DNA of 64,000 bases. Source: Streptomyces sp. NBC_00440. Lineage in GTDB: Bacteria > Actinomycetota > Actinomycetes > Streptomycetales > Streptomycetaceae. The stretch is taken from contig NZ_CP107921.1 in the NCBI RefSeq assembly GCF_036014215.1, forward strand, positions 1,497,501-1,561,500, given 5' to 3'. The translations under genes and the position numbers were made by a program. The first letter of the stretch is position 1, and every line of letters starts with the position of its first letter. Shown piece by piece: positions 1 through 7,875 of the stretch. Below the pieces are notes generated by a model. It worked only from the letters and a program-made list of their open reading frames with translations. It had not been told where the DNA came from and made no database searches.

Positions 1-706
1 CGTGCCGGGCGGTGTGGTCCAGGGGGAGGTGCGGATTCGGGGCGGTGCCGTCGACCAGCTGATCGAGGGCCTCTCCGTGGGGCTCCAGGGCCGGGTGGAG
101 ATCGAGGGCGGCGACCACGAGGTCAAGCAGGACATCGAGTTCACCGAGGTACGCCTGGGCGGGGATCTGGCGATCGCGGCGGGCGCCCTGCATGTGGTGC
201 CGTTCGGGCTCGAAATACCCTGGGAGACCCCGATCACGAACATCGCGGGGCGGCCGCTGCCCGGGATGCCTATCGGGGTGACGACGGAGCTGGAGATCGC
301 GCGGGCGCTGGACGCCGGGGACCTCGACCCCATTCAGGTGCATCCGCTCCCCGCGCAGCAGGCCGTTCTTGACGCCTTCGGCGAGCTCGGTTTCCGGTTC
401 GTGAGTGCCGATCTGGAGCGCGGCCGCATCCGCGGCACGCGCCAGCTGCTCCCCTTCTACCAAGAGATCGAGTTCTGCCCGCCGGAGCAGTACCGGGGGC
501 TGAACCAGGTCGAGTTGACCTTCGTCACGGACGACCGCGAGATGGACGTGATACTGGAAATGGACAAGAAGCCGGGTCTCTTCAGCGAGAGCAGTGACTC
601 GTACCGGGCGTTCCAGGTGGGGCTGCACGACTTCCGGGACACCGACTGGACGGGATACCTCCATCAGTGGCTGGCCGATGTGGGTGGCAGACGGAACTGG
701 CTCTAG
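1..706 (+). CDS. spo0M: Spo0M-type sporulation-control protein (5' truncated by window edge)
   Basis: This is the C-terminal part of a Spo0M/SpoOM family protein, an arrestin-like all-beta protein linked to sporulation control in Bacillus and widespread in Streptomyces. The visible 234 residues contain the family's beta-strand pattern (VVQGEVRIRGG, VPFGLEIPWETP) and the C-terminal VELTFVTDDREMDVILEMDKK segment. Family members begin with roughly 30 more residues ahead of the first visible strand, so the true start lies upstream of this window; the in-frame GTG at base 2 is internal. The stop is the TAG at 704-706. The role is by homology; the exact function in Streptomyces is not established. 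Confidence 0.85.
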   Translation, partial: VPGGVVQGEVRIRGGAVDQLIEGLSVGLQGRVEIEGGDHEVKQDIEFTEVRLGGDLAIAAGALHVVPFGLEIPWETPITNIAGRPLPGMPIGVTTELEIARALDAGDLDPIQVHPLPAQQAVLDAFGELGFRFVSADLERGRIRGTRQLLPFYQEIEFCPPEQYRGLNQVELTFVTDDREMDVILEMDKKPGLFSESSDSYRAFQVGLHDFRDTDWTGYLHQWLADVGGRRNWL

Positions 707-748
707 GGTCGGACAAGGAAACTGACAGCCGATGCAGGAGGTGCCGTC

Positions 749-1285
749 GTGACCGGGCTCAGCAAGCCGCCGCTCCCCCATGACTTTCATCCGCCGGTGC
801 CCTCGTTCACCGTGGTGAGCGAGGACATCGCGCCGGGTGCGGTATTGAAGGACGCTCAGGTGTACGCGGCGGGGAATACCTCGCCGCAGCTGCGGTGGGA
901 GGGGTTCCCGCCGGAGACCAGGAGTTTCGCCGTGACCTGCTTCGACCCCGACGCGCCCACGGGCAGCGGGTTCTGGCACTGGTCGCTGTTCGACATTCCG
1001 GCCTCGGTGACCGAGCTGCCCGCGGGTGCGGGCAGTGGTGCGTTCAAGGGGCTGCCGCCCGGCGCGGTGCAGGCCCGCAACGACTACGGCGCGAAGGAGT
1101 TCGGGGGCGCCGCGCCGCCGGCCGGTGAGAACCACCGCTATGTCTTCACCGTGTACGCGGTGGACACCCCGCAGCTCGGTATCGACTCGGACACCCCGCC
1201 CGCCGCGGTCGGCTTCAATCTGCGGTTCCACACGCTGGCACGCGCCCAGCTCATCGCCGAGTACGCGGCTCCCGCCGAAAGCTGA
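749..1285 (+). CDS. YbhB/YbcL family Raf-kinase-inhibitor-like (PEBP) protein
   Basis: A 178-residue cytosolic phosphatidylethanolamine-binding-protein fold. The family's ligand-pocket signature is present: [13 protein letters not shown] near residues 69-81, a later GAKEFGG loop, and the [11 protein letters not shown] strand. The GTG at 749 is preceded by GCAGGAGGT, a strong ribosome binding site. The biochemical role of bacterial PEBPs is largely unknown. The gene lies 42 bp after spo0M in the same direction and is followed by a clear terminator, so the two may share a transcript. Confidence 0.9.
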   Translation: MTGLSKPPLPHDFHPPVPSFTVVSEDIAPGAVLKDAQVYAAGNTSPQLRWEGFPPETRSFAVTCFDPDAPTGSGFWHWSLFDIPASVTELPAGAGSGAFKGLPPGAVQARNDYGAKEFGGAAPPAGENHRYVFTVYAVDTPQLGIDSDTPPAAVGFNLRFHTLARAQLIAEYAAPAES

Positions 1286-1302
1286 AGCCTGCGCGTCTGT
1301 TT

Positions 1303-1343
1303 GCCCTGCCCCGGTCTTGGAGAGACCAGGGCAGGGCCTTTTT
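1303..1343 (+). terminator. Intrinsic terminator after the PEBP gene
   Basis: The arm CCCTGCCC-C-GGTCT pairs with AGACC-A-GGGCAGGG around a 5-nt loop, 13 pairs with one mismatch, and is followed directly by CCTTTTTT. This is a classic rho-independent terminator and one of the few in this window with a real U tract. Confidence 0.9.
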
Positions 1344-1434
1344 TATTGCGTTGTCCATCGTGGCGTGCCCGGCCAGAGTTGATCCCAGTCCCGCGTCCCG
1401 CCAGGGGGTGGGCCGGCACACGGAGGTGGGCACC

Positions 1435-1938
1435 ATGCGGGACACATTGGTACTGAACGCCAGCTTCGAACCGCTGTCGACAGTGACGCTCAACCGCGCG
1501 GTGGTCCTGGTGCTCCAGGACAAGGCCGTGGTCGAGCAGGCCCACCCCGGGCTCCGGGTGCGTGCGGCCGCTGTCGAGCTGCCGGTACCCCGGGTGATCA
1601 GGCTCTGCCGCTATGTCCGGGTGCCCTTCCGAAGACAGGCACCGTGGTCGAGACGGGGGGTGCTGGTCCGTGACCAGCACAGGTGCGCGTACTGCGGGCG
1701 GCGGGCGACCACCGTCGACCATGTGGTGCCGCGCGCGCAGGGCGGCCAGGACACCTGGCTGAACACGGTGGCCTCCTGCGCCGAGGACAACCACCGCAAA
1801 GCGGCCCGTACCCCGGACCAGGCCGGAATGCCGCTGCTGCGCAGGCCGTTCGTGCCGACTCCGGCCGACGCGATGATGCTCGCGCTCGGTGCCGGTGACC
1901 GGCAGGCGCTGCCCGACTGGCTCCCGCAGACCGCGTAG
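1435..1938 (+). CDS. HNH endonuclease
   Basis: A 167-residue HNH-family nuclease of the type common in actinobacterial chromosomes. It carries a zinc knuckle CAYC (residues 84-87), the catalytic D-H pair in TTVDHVVPRAQGG (95-96), and a second zinc half-site with C and DNHRKAART. The ATG at 1435 is preceded by CGGAGGTGGGCACC, a good ribosome binding site, so the longer in-frame extension to 1351 is not needed. The N-terminal ~70 residues (LVLNASFEPLSTV) are the conserved extension of this subfamily. The biological role is unknown; there is no methylase or toxin partner next to it. Confidence 0.88.
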   Translation: MRDTLVLNASFEPLSTVTLNRAVVLVLQDKAVVEQAHPGLRVRAAAVELPVPRVIRLCRYVRVPFRRQAPWSRRGVLVRDQHRCAYCGRRATTVDHVVPRAQGGQDTWLNTVASCAEDNHRKAARTPDQAGMPLLRRPFVPTPADAMMLALGAGDRQALPDWLPQTA

Positions 1939-1947
1939 ACGTACGCG

Positions 1948-1998
1948 GAGAAGCCCGCCCCCTGTCATGTGCCGATCCGGCCGGGGGCGGGCTTCTCC
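1948..1998. terminator. Bidirectional terminator between convergent genes
   Basis: AGAAGCCCGCCCCC at 1949-1962 pairs with GGGGGCGGGCTTCT at 1983-1996, a near-perfect 14-bp stem with a 20-nt loop. It sits between the HNH gene and the convergent SPFH gene and can serve both. Confidence 0.8.
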
Positions 1999-2012
1999 GT
2001 CGCGCCGGGTCG

Positions 2013-2954
2013 TTACTCCGAGGGGCGCCTCGCGGCCGGCGGCGCGGGCGACTCCTTGCCGGTGTTGAAGCCGGGGACGTTGTCGCCGAGGTTCCCGAAG
2101 GCTCCGCTGAGTCCCTTGAGCGCGTCGCCGATCTCGCTCGGCACGATCCAGAGCTTGTTGGCGTCGCCCTCGGCGATCTTCGGGAGCATCTGGAGGTACT
2201 GGTAGGCGAGCAGCTTCTGGTCGGCGTCGCCCGCGTGGATCGACTCGAAGACCGTACGGATGGCCTGGGCCTCGCCCTCCGCGCGCAGCGCCGAGGCCTT
2301 GGCCTCACCTTCGGCCCGGAGGATGGCCGACTGCTTCTCACCCTCGGCGCGCAGGATTTCGGACTGCCGGACACCTTCGGCCTGGAGGATCGCGGCGCGC
2401 TTGTCACGGTCGGCGCGCATCTGCTTCTCCATCGAGTCCTGGATGGAGGTGGGCGGTTCGATGGCCTTGAGTTCGACGCGGTTGACGCGGATGCCCCACT
2501 TGCCGGTGGCCTCGTCGAGTACACCGCGCAGCGCCGCGTTGATCTCCTCACGGGAGGTCAGGGTCCGCTCCAGGTCCATGCCGCCGATGATGTTGCGGAG
2601 GGTGGTGACGGTGAGCTGCTCGATCGCCTGGATGTAGCTGGCCACTTCGTAGGTCGCGGCGCGGGCGTCGGTCACCTGGTAGTAGATGACCGTGTCGATG
2701 TTGACGACGAGGTTGTCCTGGGTGATCACCGGCTGCGGCGGGAAGGGCACGACCTGTTCCCGGAGGTCGATCCGGTTGCGGATCGAGTCGATGAACGGGA
2801 CGACGATGTTCAGTCCGGCGTTGAGAGTTCGTGTGTAGCGGCCGAACCGTTCGACGATGGCGGCGCTGGCCTGTGGGATCACCTGGATCGTTTTGATCAG
2901 GGCGATGAAGACCAGCACCACCAGAATGATCAGAACGATGATGACGGATGGCAT
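2013..2954 (-). CDS. SPFH/band 7 (stomatin-like) membrane protein
   Basis: A 313-residue SPFH/PHB-domain protein related to QmcA and slipins. An N-terminal transmembrane segment (about residues 4-22, VIIVLIILVVLVFIALI) is followed by the band 7 domain (VPQASAAIVERFGRYTRTLNAG, LREQVVPFPPQPVITQDNL), then an alanine/glutamate-rich coiled coil with EGE repeats (about 200-255). The start is the ATG at 2954, preceded by CGGGGAGC; an in-frame extension to 3110 has no family similarity. The upstream NfeD gene on the same strand is the standard genomic partner of SPFH proteins, and together they are thought to organise membrane microdomains. Confidence 0.92.
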   Translation of the reverse strand: MPSVIIVLIILVVLVFIALIKTIQVIPQASAAIVERFGRYTRTLNAGLNIVVPFIDSIRNRIDLREQVVPFPPQPVITQDNLVVNIDTVIYYQVTDARAATYEVASYIQAIEQLTVTTLRNIIGGMDLERTLTSREEINAALRGVLDEATGKWGIRVNRVELKAIEPPTSIQDSMEKQMRADRDKRAAILQAEGVRQSEILRAEGEKQSAILRAEGEAKASALRAEGEAQAIRTVFESIHAGDADQKLLAYQYLQMLPKIAEGDANKLWIVPSEIGDALKGLSGAFGNLGDNVPGFNTGKESPAPPAARRPSE

Positions 2955-3036
2955 CGTGCTCCCCGTGCCCTTCGATTGCCGACAGTTCCCGATGAATGAT
3001 CTTCGCAGACCTCGGCCTGCCGTGTGTGAGGTTCTG

Positions 3037-3465
3037 TCACAGGACGACGGCTGTCGCTCCGTCGATCTCCACGACGTCGACCTGCTGACCTGGCTGATAA
3101 CTGCTGTCACCGTCGAGGGCCCGCGCCGACCACACCTCTCCGGCCAGCTTGATACGGCCGCCGCTGCCGTCGACCCGCTCCAGGACGACGGCCTGACGGC
3201 CTTTCAACGCATCGATCCCGGTGGCCAGTTCAGGTCGCTGGGACCGGTGCCGGTTGGCGATGGGGCGTACTACGGCGATGAGTGCGACGGACACGATCAC
3301 GAAGACGAGGACCTGGAGCACCGGGCCGACGCCGAGGCCGGCGGCGGCCGACGCGGCGACCGCCCCTACGGCCAGCATCCCGAATTCGGGCATGGCGGTG
3401 ATGACGAGCGGGATTCCCAGCCCGGCCGCGCCGATCAGCCACCACACCCATGTCTCGATGTCCAC
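3037..3465 (-). CDS. NfeD-like membrane protein
   Basis: A 142-residue short-form NfeD protein. Three or four hydrophobic segments occupy residues 8-75, and the C-terminal OB-fold NfeD domain (about 80-142) contains GRQAVVLERVDGSGGRIKLAGEVWSARA, the conserved core. There is no ClpP-class serine protease domain, so this is the short NfeD1b type that pairs with slipin/SPFH proteins. It lies 82 bp upstream of the SPFH gene on the same strand, consistent with one operon. Confidence 0.9.
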   Translation of the reverse strand: MDIETWVWWLIGAAGLGIPLVITAMPEFGMLAVGAVAASAAAGLGVGPVLQVLVFVIVSVALIAVVRPIANRHRSQRPELATGIDALKGRQAVVLERVDGSGGRIKLAGEVWSARALDGDSSYQPGQQVDVVEIDGATAVVL

Positions 3466-3524
3466 GGGGTCATGGTAGGGCGGCAGTCCCCTTCGGGGAC
3501 AGGGCGCAAGGAGTACGGAACCGG

Positions 3525-4322
3525 TCAGCCGAGCGGAAGGCCCTGCGCGGTCCAGCGGTTGCCGCGCTGTTCGACGACGAGCGGCAGCCCGAAGCAGAGG
3601 GAGAGGTTGCGGGAGCTCAGCTCGGTCTCCATCGGACCGGCGGCGAGCACCTTGCCCTGACGGATCATCAGGACGTGGGTGAAGCCCGGGGCGATCTCCT
3701 CGACGTGGTGGGTCACCATCACCATCGAGGGGGCGTACGGGTCCTTGGCCAGCCGGCCGAGACGGCGTACGAGGTCTTCGCGGCCGCCGAGGTCGAGACC
3801 GGCGGCGGGCTCGTCGAGCAGGAGCAGCTCGGGGTCGGTCATCATCGCGCGGGCGATCAGGGTGCGCTTGCGCTCGCCCTCGGAGAGGGTGCCGAACTTG
3901 CGGTCCAGGAACTCGGTCATGCCGAGGCGGTCGAGGAAGGCGCGGGCGCGCTGCTCGTCGACCTCCTCGTAGTCCTCGTTCCAGGTGGCCGTCATGCCGT
4001 AGGCCGCGGTGAGCACCACCTGCAGCACGGTCTGCCGCTTGGGCATCTTCTCGGCCATGGCGGCGCCGGCCATGCCGATGCGCGGGCGGAGCTCGAAGAC
4101 GTCGGTGCCGGGCTTGCCGAGCTGCTCACCGAGGATCGACGCGGTGCCGGTGGTCGGGAAGAGGTAGCTGGACGCGATATTGAGGAGGGTGGTCTTGCCC
4201 GCGCCGTTGGGGCCGAGGATGACCCAGCGCTCCCCCTCCTTCACCGCCCAGGAGACGTCGTCCACCAGAGCACGTCCGTCGCGGACCACCGATACGTCCA
4301 GCAGCTCCAGTACATCGCTCAT
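3525..4322 (-). CDS. ABC transporter ATP-binding protein
   Basis: A 265-residue stand-alone ATPase. Walker A is GPNGAGKTT (about residues 37-45), the signature is LSEGERKRT, Walker B is LLLLDEPAAGLD, and the switch histidine is in VMVTHHVEEI. No permease gene is adjacent. It resembles the YlmA-like group of orphan actinobacterial ATPases annotated as iron or molybdate type by distant similarity, so the substrate cannot be assigned. It is transcribed away from the gene at 4445 and sits 59 bp upstream of nfeD, so read-through into the NfeD-SPFH pair is possible. Confidence 0.88.
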   Translation of the reverse strand: MSDVLELLDVSVVRDGRALVDDVSWAVKEGERWVILGPNGAGKTTLLNIASSYLFPTTGTASILGEQLGKPGTDVFELRPRIGMAGAAMAEKMPKRQTVLQVVLTAAYGMTATWNEDYEEVDEQRARAFLDRLGMTEFLDRKFGTLSEGERKRTLIARAMMTDPELLLLDEPAAGLDLGGREDLVRRLGRLAKDPYAPSMVMVTHHVEEIAPGFTHVLMIRQGKVLAAGPMETELSSRNLSLCFGLPLVVEQRGNRWTAQGLPLG

Positions 4323-4444
4323 GAGCGCGTTGTCTCCCCATGCAGTCTCGGTTCGCGCGTGCGCCTGTGGGCGCAGCTCCCAGGGAAAACCTACGCCACT
4401 TGAGAAGTGCGCCCACGTCTAGGTCCAGTCCCTACGCTGGGTCC

Positions 4445-5233
4445 ATGTTCACGGAACCACGCTCAGGACGGCTGGCCGCATGGGGAAATGCCCTGTTGGC
4501 CGGAATTGTATCGCCGGATGACGCCGCACTCGCCATCGTGGGCGAGGACGCTGTGCACCGGGTGGAGGGGCTGCCGGGCGAGGCGGGGCCCGTCGGGCTC
4601 ACGCTGGCGCTGGGGCGGCTGAGATCGCTCGGCGCCACCGGCTACCGGGTGGCGATGCCCACAGCGGGACATCCGCTGGGTCTCAGCGGGCCGCCAGAGT
4701 TCAACGCGCGGGCGCTGGAGGCGGAGGAGGCGGTCACCGCCTTCGGCGTACCGCTGGGGCTGGTGCCCGAGCTGTACGAGGCGGGCCCGGAGGGCGATCT
4801 GCACCGGGAGGTGGTCTGGCACTGCCTGCCGGTCCGCGAGGCGCCGCCGGCCGACGTGCCCTCGCTCGGTGAGGCGGAGCGGGAGCTGGCGGAGGGGCTG
4901 CGGGAGGCGACCGCGGTGCTCTCGGGTCTCGATGTGGCGGGCGGCGGGCCTGCTGCCGAGGCGGCGATCGACGCGTACCGGGCCCGGGCGGAAGCGGGGG
5001 CCGGGGAGCTGCTCGCGCCGGGGTATCCGGCTCGCGCGGTCCGGGTGCTCGAACTGGCGCGGCGGGTCGGGCTGCTGGTCTCGGTGGCGTACGAGCACGG
5101 GCCGGGCGGCGCGGTGAGCGCATCGGAGATGGCGGCGCGGGGGAATGCGCTGCGGCCGGTGGAGCGAGTGGCCCGGCGGGCGCAGGTGGCGGCGTACAAC
5201 GCGTACGTGGAGGAGCGGGAGCGGCGCGGCTGA
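4445..5233 (+). CDS. Conserved actinobacterial hypothetical protein
   Basis: A 262-residue protein without a domain I recognise. It is soluble, alanine/glutamate-rich, with no signal peptide; the C-terminal third (from about 180) is predicted helical. Similar single-copy genes beside the ABC ATPase occur in other Streptomyces to my recollection. The ATG at 4445 follows a -10-like TACGCT (4433-4438) by only 6 nt and has no Shine-Dalgarno sequence, so the transcript is probably leaderless. Confidence 0.75.
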   Translation: MFTEPRSGRLAAWGNALLAGIVSPDDAALAIVGEDAVHRVEGLPGEAGPVGLTLALGRLRSLGATGYRVAMPTAGHPLGLSGPPEFNARALEAEEAVTAFGVPLGLVPELYEAGPEGDLHREVVWHCLPVREAPPADVPSLGEAERELAEGLREATAVLSGLDVAGGGPAAEAAIDAYRARAEAGAGELLAPGYPARAVRVLELARRVGLLVSVAYEHGPGGAVSASEMAARGNALRPVERVARRAQVAAYNAYVEERERRG

Positions 5234-5365
5234 CGGGGGCTTCGACGAGGGCGCTCCTGCAACCGGCCGGCCCCCTTCCGCCCTCGCACCTCGGAGGCCA
5301 CGAGCGGCGATGCGGGCGGTCCCGAAGAAGACTGCGGCGGAAAGAACCTGCCCTGTCCGGACGAA

Positions 5366-5413
5366 CGGCCCCCCGGGCACAGTGCCTGAGGGGGCACGGT
5401 GTCCGAGGGGCCG
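5366..5413. terminator. Terminator hairpin between convergent genes
   Basis: CGGCCCC (5366-5372) plus CGGGCAC pairs with GTGTCCG plus GGGGCCG (5407-5413), 14 pairs with one mismatch and a GU pair, in the 200-bp gap between the gene ending at 5233 and chpE ending at 5436. There is no U tract, as is usual for Streptomyces. Confidence 0.65.
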
Positions 5414-5435
5414 TCGGCCGGTGACCGTTGTGCGG

Positions 5436-5675
5436 TCAGCCGTTGATGCCGTGGTTGGCGAAGGCCGGGTTCAGGACGCCGATGACGGAGACGGTGTTGC
5501 CGACGGCGTTCACCGGGACGTGCACCGGGGCCTGCACCACGTTGCCGGAGACGACGCCGGGCGAGTTGGTCGCCGCACCAGCCGCGTGCGAGGCGGCGGA
5601 CGCCGCACCGGCTCCGGCGGCGAGGACGCCACCGGCGACGAGGGTGATGGCAGCGGCCTTCTTCAGGTTCTTCAT
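5436..5675 (-). CDS. chpE: Chaplin, ChpE type (short, cysteine-free)
   Basis: A 79-residue secreted hydrophobic protein. A signal peptide (about 1-27, ending AASA) precedes a single chaplin domain SPGVVSGNVVQAPVHVPVNAVGNTVSVIGVLNPAFANHG. Chaplins assemble into amyloid-like fibres that lower water surface tension and coat aerial hyphae and spores. Most short chaplins carry two cysteines in VNxCGN and GNxCVN; here these are VNAVGN and ANHGIN, so the disulfide is absent, the hallmark of ChpE. There is no sortase signal. GGAGGA precedes the ATG. It lies next to the two-component genes but has its own leader. Confidence 0.95.
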   Translation of the reverse strand: MKNLKKAAAITLVAGGVLAAGAGAASAASHAAGAATNSPGVVSGNVVQAPVHVPVNAVGNTVSVIGVLNPAFANHGING

Positions 5676-5820
5676 TTCAGGATCCTCCTAGCTGGCTGCG
5701 GCCGGCGCCGCAGCACGCATGGAGAACGGCGGAGGGGTCATCCGGATACGCCATGTGGGTGACTTACACCCGACGGTATGAATCTCACACCGGAATATGA
5801 CGGTCCGCTCAAGCCTCCGC
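5676..5820 (-). promoter_or_regulatory. chpE promoter/leader region with an 8-bp hairpin
   Basis: The 145 bp upstream of chpE hold a perfect 8-bp inverted repeat GCTGCGGC/GCCGCAGC (5695-5702 and 5707-5714) just before the ribosome binding site, and an AT-richer block (about 5757-5805) that should contain the promoter. I do not see a convincing match to the BldN consensus (CGTAAC and CGTTGA) by eye, although chaplins are classic BldN targets. Confidence 0.4.
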
Positions 5821-6480
5821 TCAGCCCGCCGCCCCGTTCCGTACCGCCCAGAGCGCCGCCTGGGTCCGGTCGGCGAGGTCCAGTTTCATCAGGATGTTCG
5901 ACACATGCGTCTTGACGGTCTTCTCGGAGAGGACCAGTGCTCGCGCGATCTCCCGGTTGGAGCGTCCGTCGGCGATCAGCCCCAGCACCTCGCGTTCCCG
6001 CTCGGTGAGCGCGGTGCCCCTCCCCTGGCCGCCGCCCGGCTCCGGGGAGAGCAGCGCCCCGGCCACTTCGGGCTGGAGCAGGACGTGCCCGGCGTGGACC
6101 GAGCGGATCGCGTCGGCCAGCGCCTCCGGGTCGACGTCCTTGTACACATAGCCCGACGCACCCGCGCGCAGGGCGGGAACCACGGTGCGCTGCTCGGTGA
6201 AGCTGGTGACCACCAGCACCCTCGCCGGATTGGCCAGCTCCCTGAGCCTGCGCAGCGCCTCGATACCGTCCATGCCCGGCATCTTGATGTCCATCAGGAC
6301 GATGTCGGGGCGCAGCTCCTCGGCGGCGGCCACCCCCTGCTCCCCGTCCGGTGCCTCGCCCACGACCTCGATGTCGTCCTGGATCTCCAGAAAGGTGCGC
6401 AGGCCCCGCCTGACCACCTGGTGGTCGTCGACGAGCAGCACGCGGATGGCCGCCTTCGGCCTGGGTGCGGTGTCAGCCAC
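5821..6480 (-). CDS. NarL/FixJ family response regulator
   Basis: A 219-residue two-component regulator. The receiver domain (about 10-125) has VLLVDDHQ, the phospho-acceptor aspartate in VLMDIKMPGMDG, and VVTSF and YVYKD for the switch residues. The LuxR-type helix-turn-helix (about 150-215) is LTEREREVLGLIADGRSNREIA with SEKTVKTHVSNIL. The GTG at 6480 is preceded by GGAGGTGCCCG and overlaps the kinase stop by 8 bp, so kinase and regulator are translationally coupled. Their target is not evident; the near neighbours are chpE and the SDR/QueA-like pair. Confidence 0.95.
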   Translation of the reverse strand: MADTAPRPKAAIRVLLVDDHQVVRRGLRTFLEIQDDIEVVGEAPDGEQGVAAAEELRPDIVLMDIKMPGMDGIEALRRLRELANPARVLVVTSFTEQRTVVPALRAGASGYVYKDVDPEALADAIRSVHAGHVLLQPEVAGALLSPEPGGGQGRGTALTEREREVLGLIADGRSNREIARALVLSEKTVKTHVSNILMKLDLADRTQAALWAVRNGAAG

Positions 6481-7624
6481 CGGGCACCTCCATCTCGATC
6501 GTGGCGCCCTCTCCGGGCGCCGATTCCACCCTGAGCCTGCCTCCGACGCCGCTCGCGCGGTCCCGCATGGAGACCAGGCCGAGGTGCCGGCCGGCCCGCC
6601 GTACGGCCGACGGCTCGAATCCGGCGCCGTCGTCGGTGATCCGCAGGACCGCGCCGGGCCGGGCCCGCCGGCTCTCCAGTACGACATCGATCCGTCCGGC
6701 GCCCGAGTGGCGCAGGGCGTTGTGCAGCGCCTCCTGGGCCACCCGCAGCAGCGCCTCCTCCTGGGCGGCGGGGAGCGCCCGCACCTGCCCGCTCCGGAAG
6801 GTGACGTGCGGGGTGTGCGCGCGGTCCAGGACCTGGATGTGCGTCCGGAGCGTGGGGATCAGACCGTCCTCGTCGAGGGCGGCGGGGCGCAGCTCCACTA
6901 CGGCGGCGCGGAGTTCGTCGGCGGCCTCGGCCGCGAGGTCGGCGACCTGCTGGAGCTCGCCCTTGGCGCGGGCCGGGTCGCGGTCCACCAGGGTGGCGGC
7001 GGCCTGGGCCGTGAGCCGCAGGGAGAAGAGTTTCTGGCTGACGGCGTCGTGGAGTTCGTGCGCCAGCCGGGAGCGTTCCTCGGCGATGGTGAGCTCGCGG
7101 CTCCGCTCGTAGAGGCGGGCATTGGTGAGGGCGATGGCGGCGTGCTGGGCGAGGATCGTCAGGAGCTCCTCGTCCTCCTCGGTGAACCCGCAGCGGCCGG
7201 TGGGCCTGGGACACCGCTTGTTGGCGAGGAAGAGCGCGGCGATCGTCTCGTCGCCGTCGCGGACGGGCAGGCCGAGGAAGTCCGACATCTCGGGGTGCGT
7301 GGACGGCCAGCCGCCGAAGCGGGGGTCCTCGCGTACGTCGTCGAGGCGCTGGGGCTTCTCGTCGTGCAGCATCGCGGCGAGGATGCCGTGCTGGCGCGGG
7401 AGCGGGCCGATGGCCTTCCACTGGGCGTCACTGACCCCGTCGACCACGAACTGGGCGAAGCCGCCGTGGTCGTCGGGGACCCCGAGCGCGGCGTACTCGG
7501 CGTCCAGCAGTTCGCGGGCGGAGACCACGATCGTCTTGAGGACGTCGCGGACCTCCAGGTGCCTGCTCATCGCGAGCAGCGCGGTGCTCACCGCGGACAG
7601 GCCGGAAGCGGGTCGATGGGACAT
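6473..7624 (-). CDS. GAF-domain sensor histidine kinase (HisKA_3 type)
   Basis: A 383-residue soluble kinase. An N-terminal GAF domain (about 20-165) is followed by the HisKA_3 dimerisation box ERSRLAHELHDAVSQKLFSL with the phospho-acceptor histidine, and an HATPase_c domain (about 270-383) with N box EALHNALRHS and G box DDGAGF. There are no transmembrane segments, so the signal is intracellular. The chosen ATG at 7624 encodes MSHRPASG; a GTG two codons earlier (7630) is an alternative. It phosphorylates the adjacent regulator by analogy with the NarL/DevS-like systems it resembles. Confidence 0.92.
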   Translation of the reverse strand: MSHRPASGLSAVSTALLAMSRHLEVRDVLKTIVVSARELLDAEYAALGVPDDHGGFAQFVVDGVSDAQWKAIGPLPRQHGILAAMLHDEKPQRLDDVREDPRFGGWPSTHPEMSDFLGLPVRDGDETIAALFLANKRCPRPTGRCGFTEEDEELLTILAQHAAIALTNARLYERSRELTIAEERSRLAHELHDAVSQKLFSLRLTAQAAATLVDRDPARAKGELQQVADLAAEAADELRAAVVELRPAALDEDGLIPTLRTHIQVLDRAHTPHVTFRSGQVRALPAAQEEALLRVAQEALHNALRHSGAGRIDVVLESRRARPGAVLRITDDGAGFEPSAVRRAGRHLGLVSMRDRASGVGGRLRVESAPGEGATIEMEVPGG

Positions 7625-7783
7625 GGCCACACCGTACCGGCGGGCCGGGCGGGCCGTATCGGGCTGCGGACGGGCTCCGTCCCGGTCCTTGGGGACCAGC
7701 TCACCCGGGACATCGGGACTACTCCGAAGTGCCCTGGTCCCTGCGTCCCGCGGCCGAGGCGCGGAGCGGGGGCGCGTTCCTAC

Positions 7784-7825
7784 GTTGGCGGCACGAAGTT
7801 GGCGGCCCGAAGTTGGCGGCACGAA
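7784..7825 (+). repeat. Three tandem 14-bp repeats upstream of the SDR gene
   Basis: GTTGGCGGCACGAA occurs at 7784-7797 and 7812-7825, with GTTGGCGGCCCGAA between (7798-7811): three head-to-tail copies with one mismatch. A -10-like TACGTT overlaps the first copy (7782-7787), and the SDR start is 50 bp further on. It lies in the 251-bp gap between the divergent kinase and SDR genes. Confidence 0.85.
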
Positions 7826-7875
7826 GCGACGGGCTGACCGGAAGAGCTGCGGGACTACGGGAAGAGGGACGTGCC

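Noticed and set aside
6185..7837. Long plus-strand frame opposite the histidine kinase and regulator.
   Set aside because: The minus strand encodes clear GAF, HisKA_3, HATPase and receiver motifs; the plus frame shows only their GC-rich complement.
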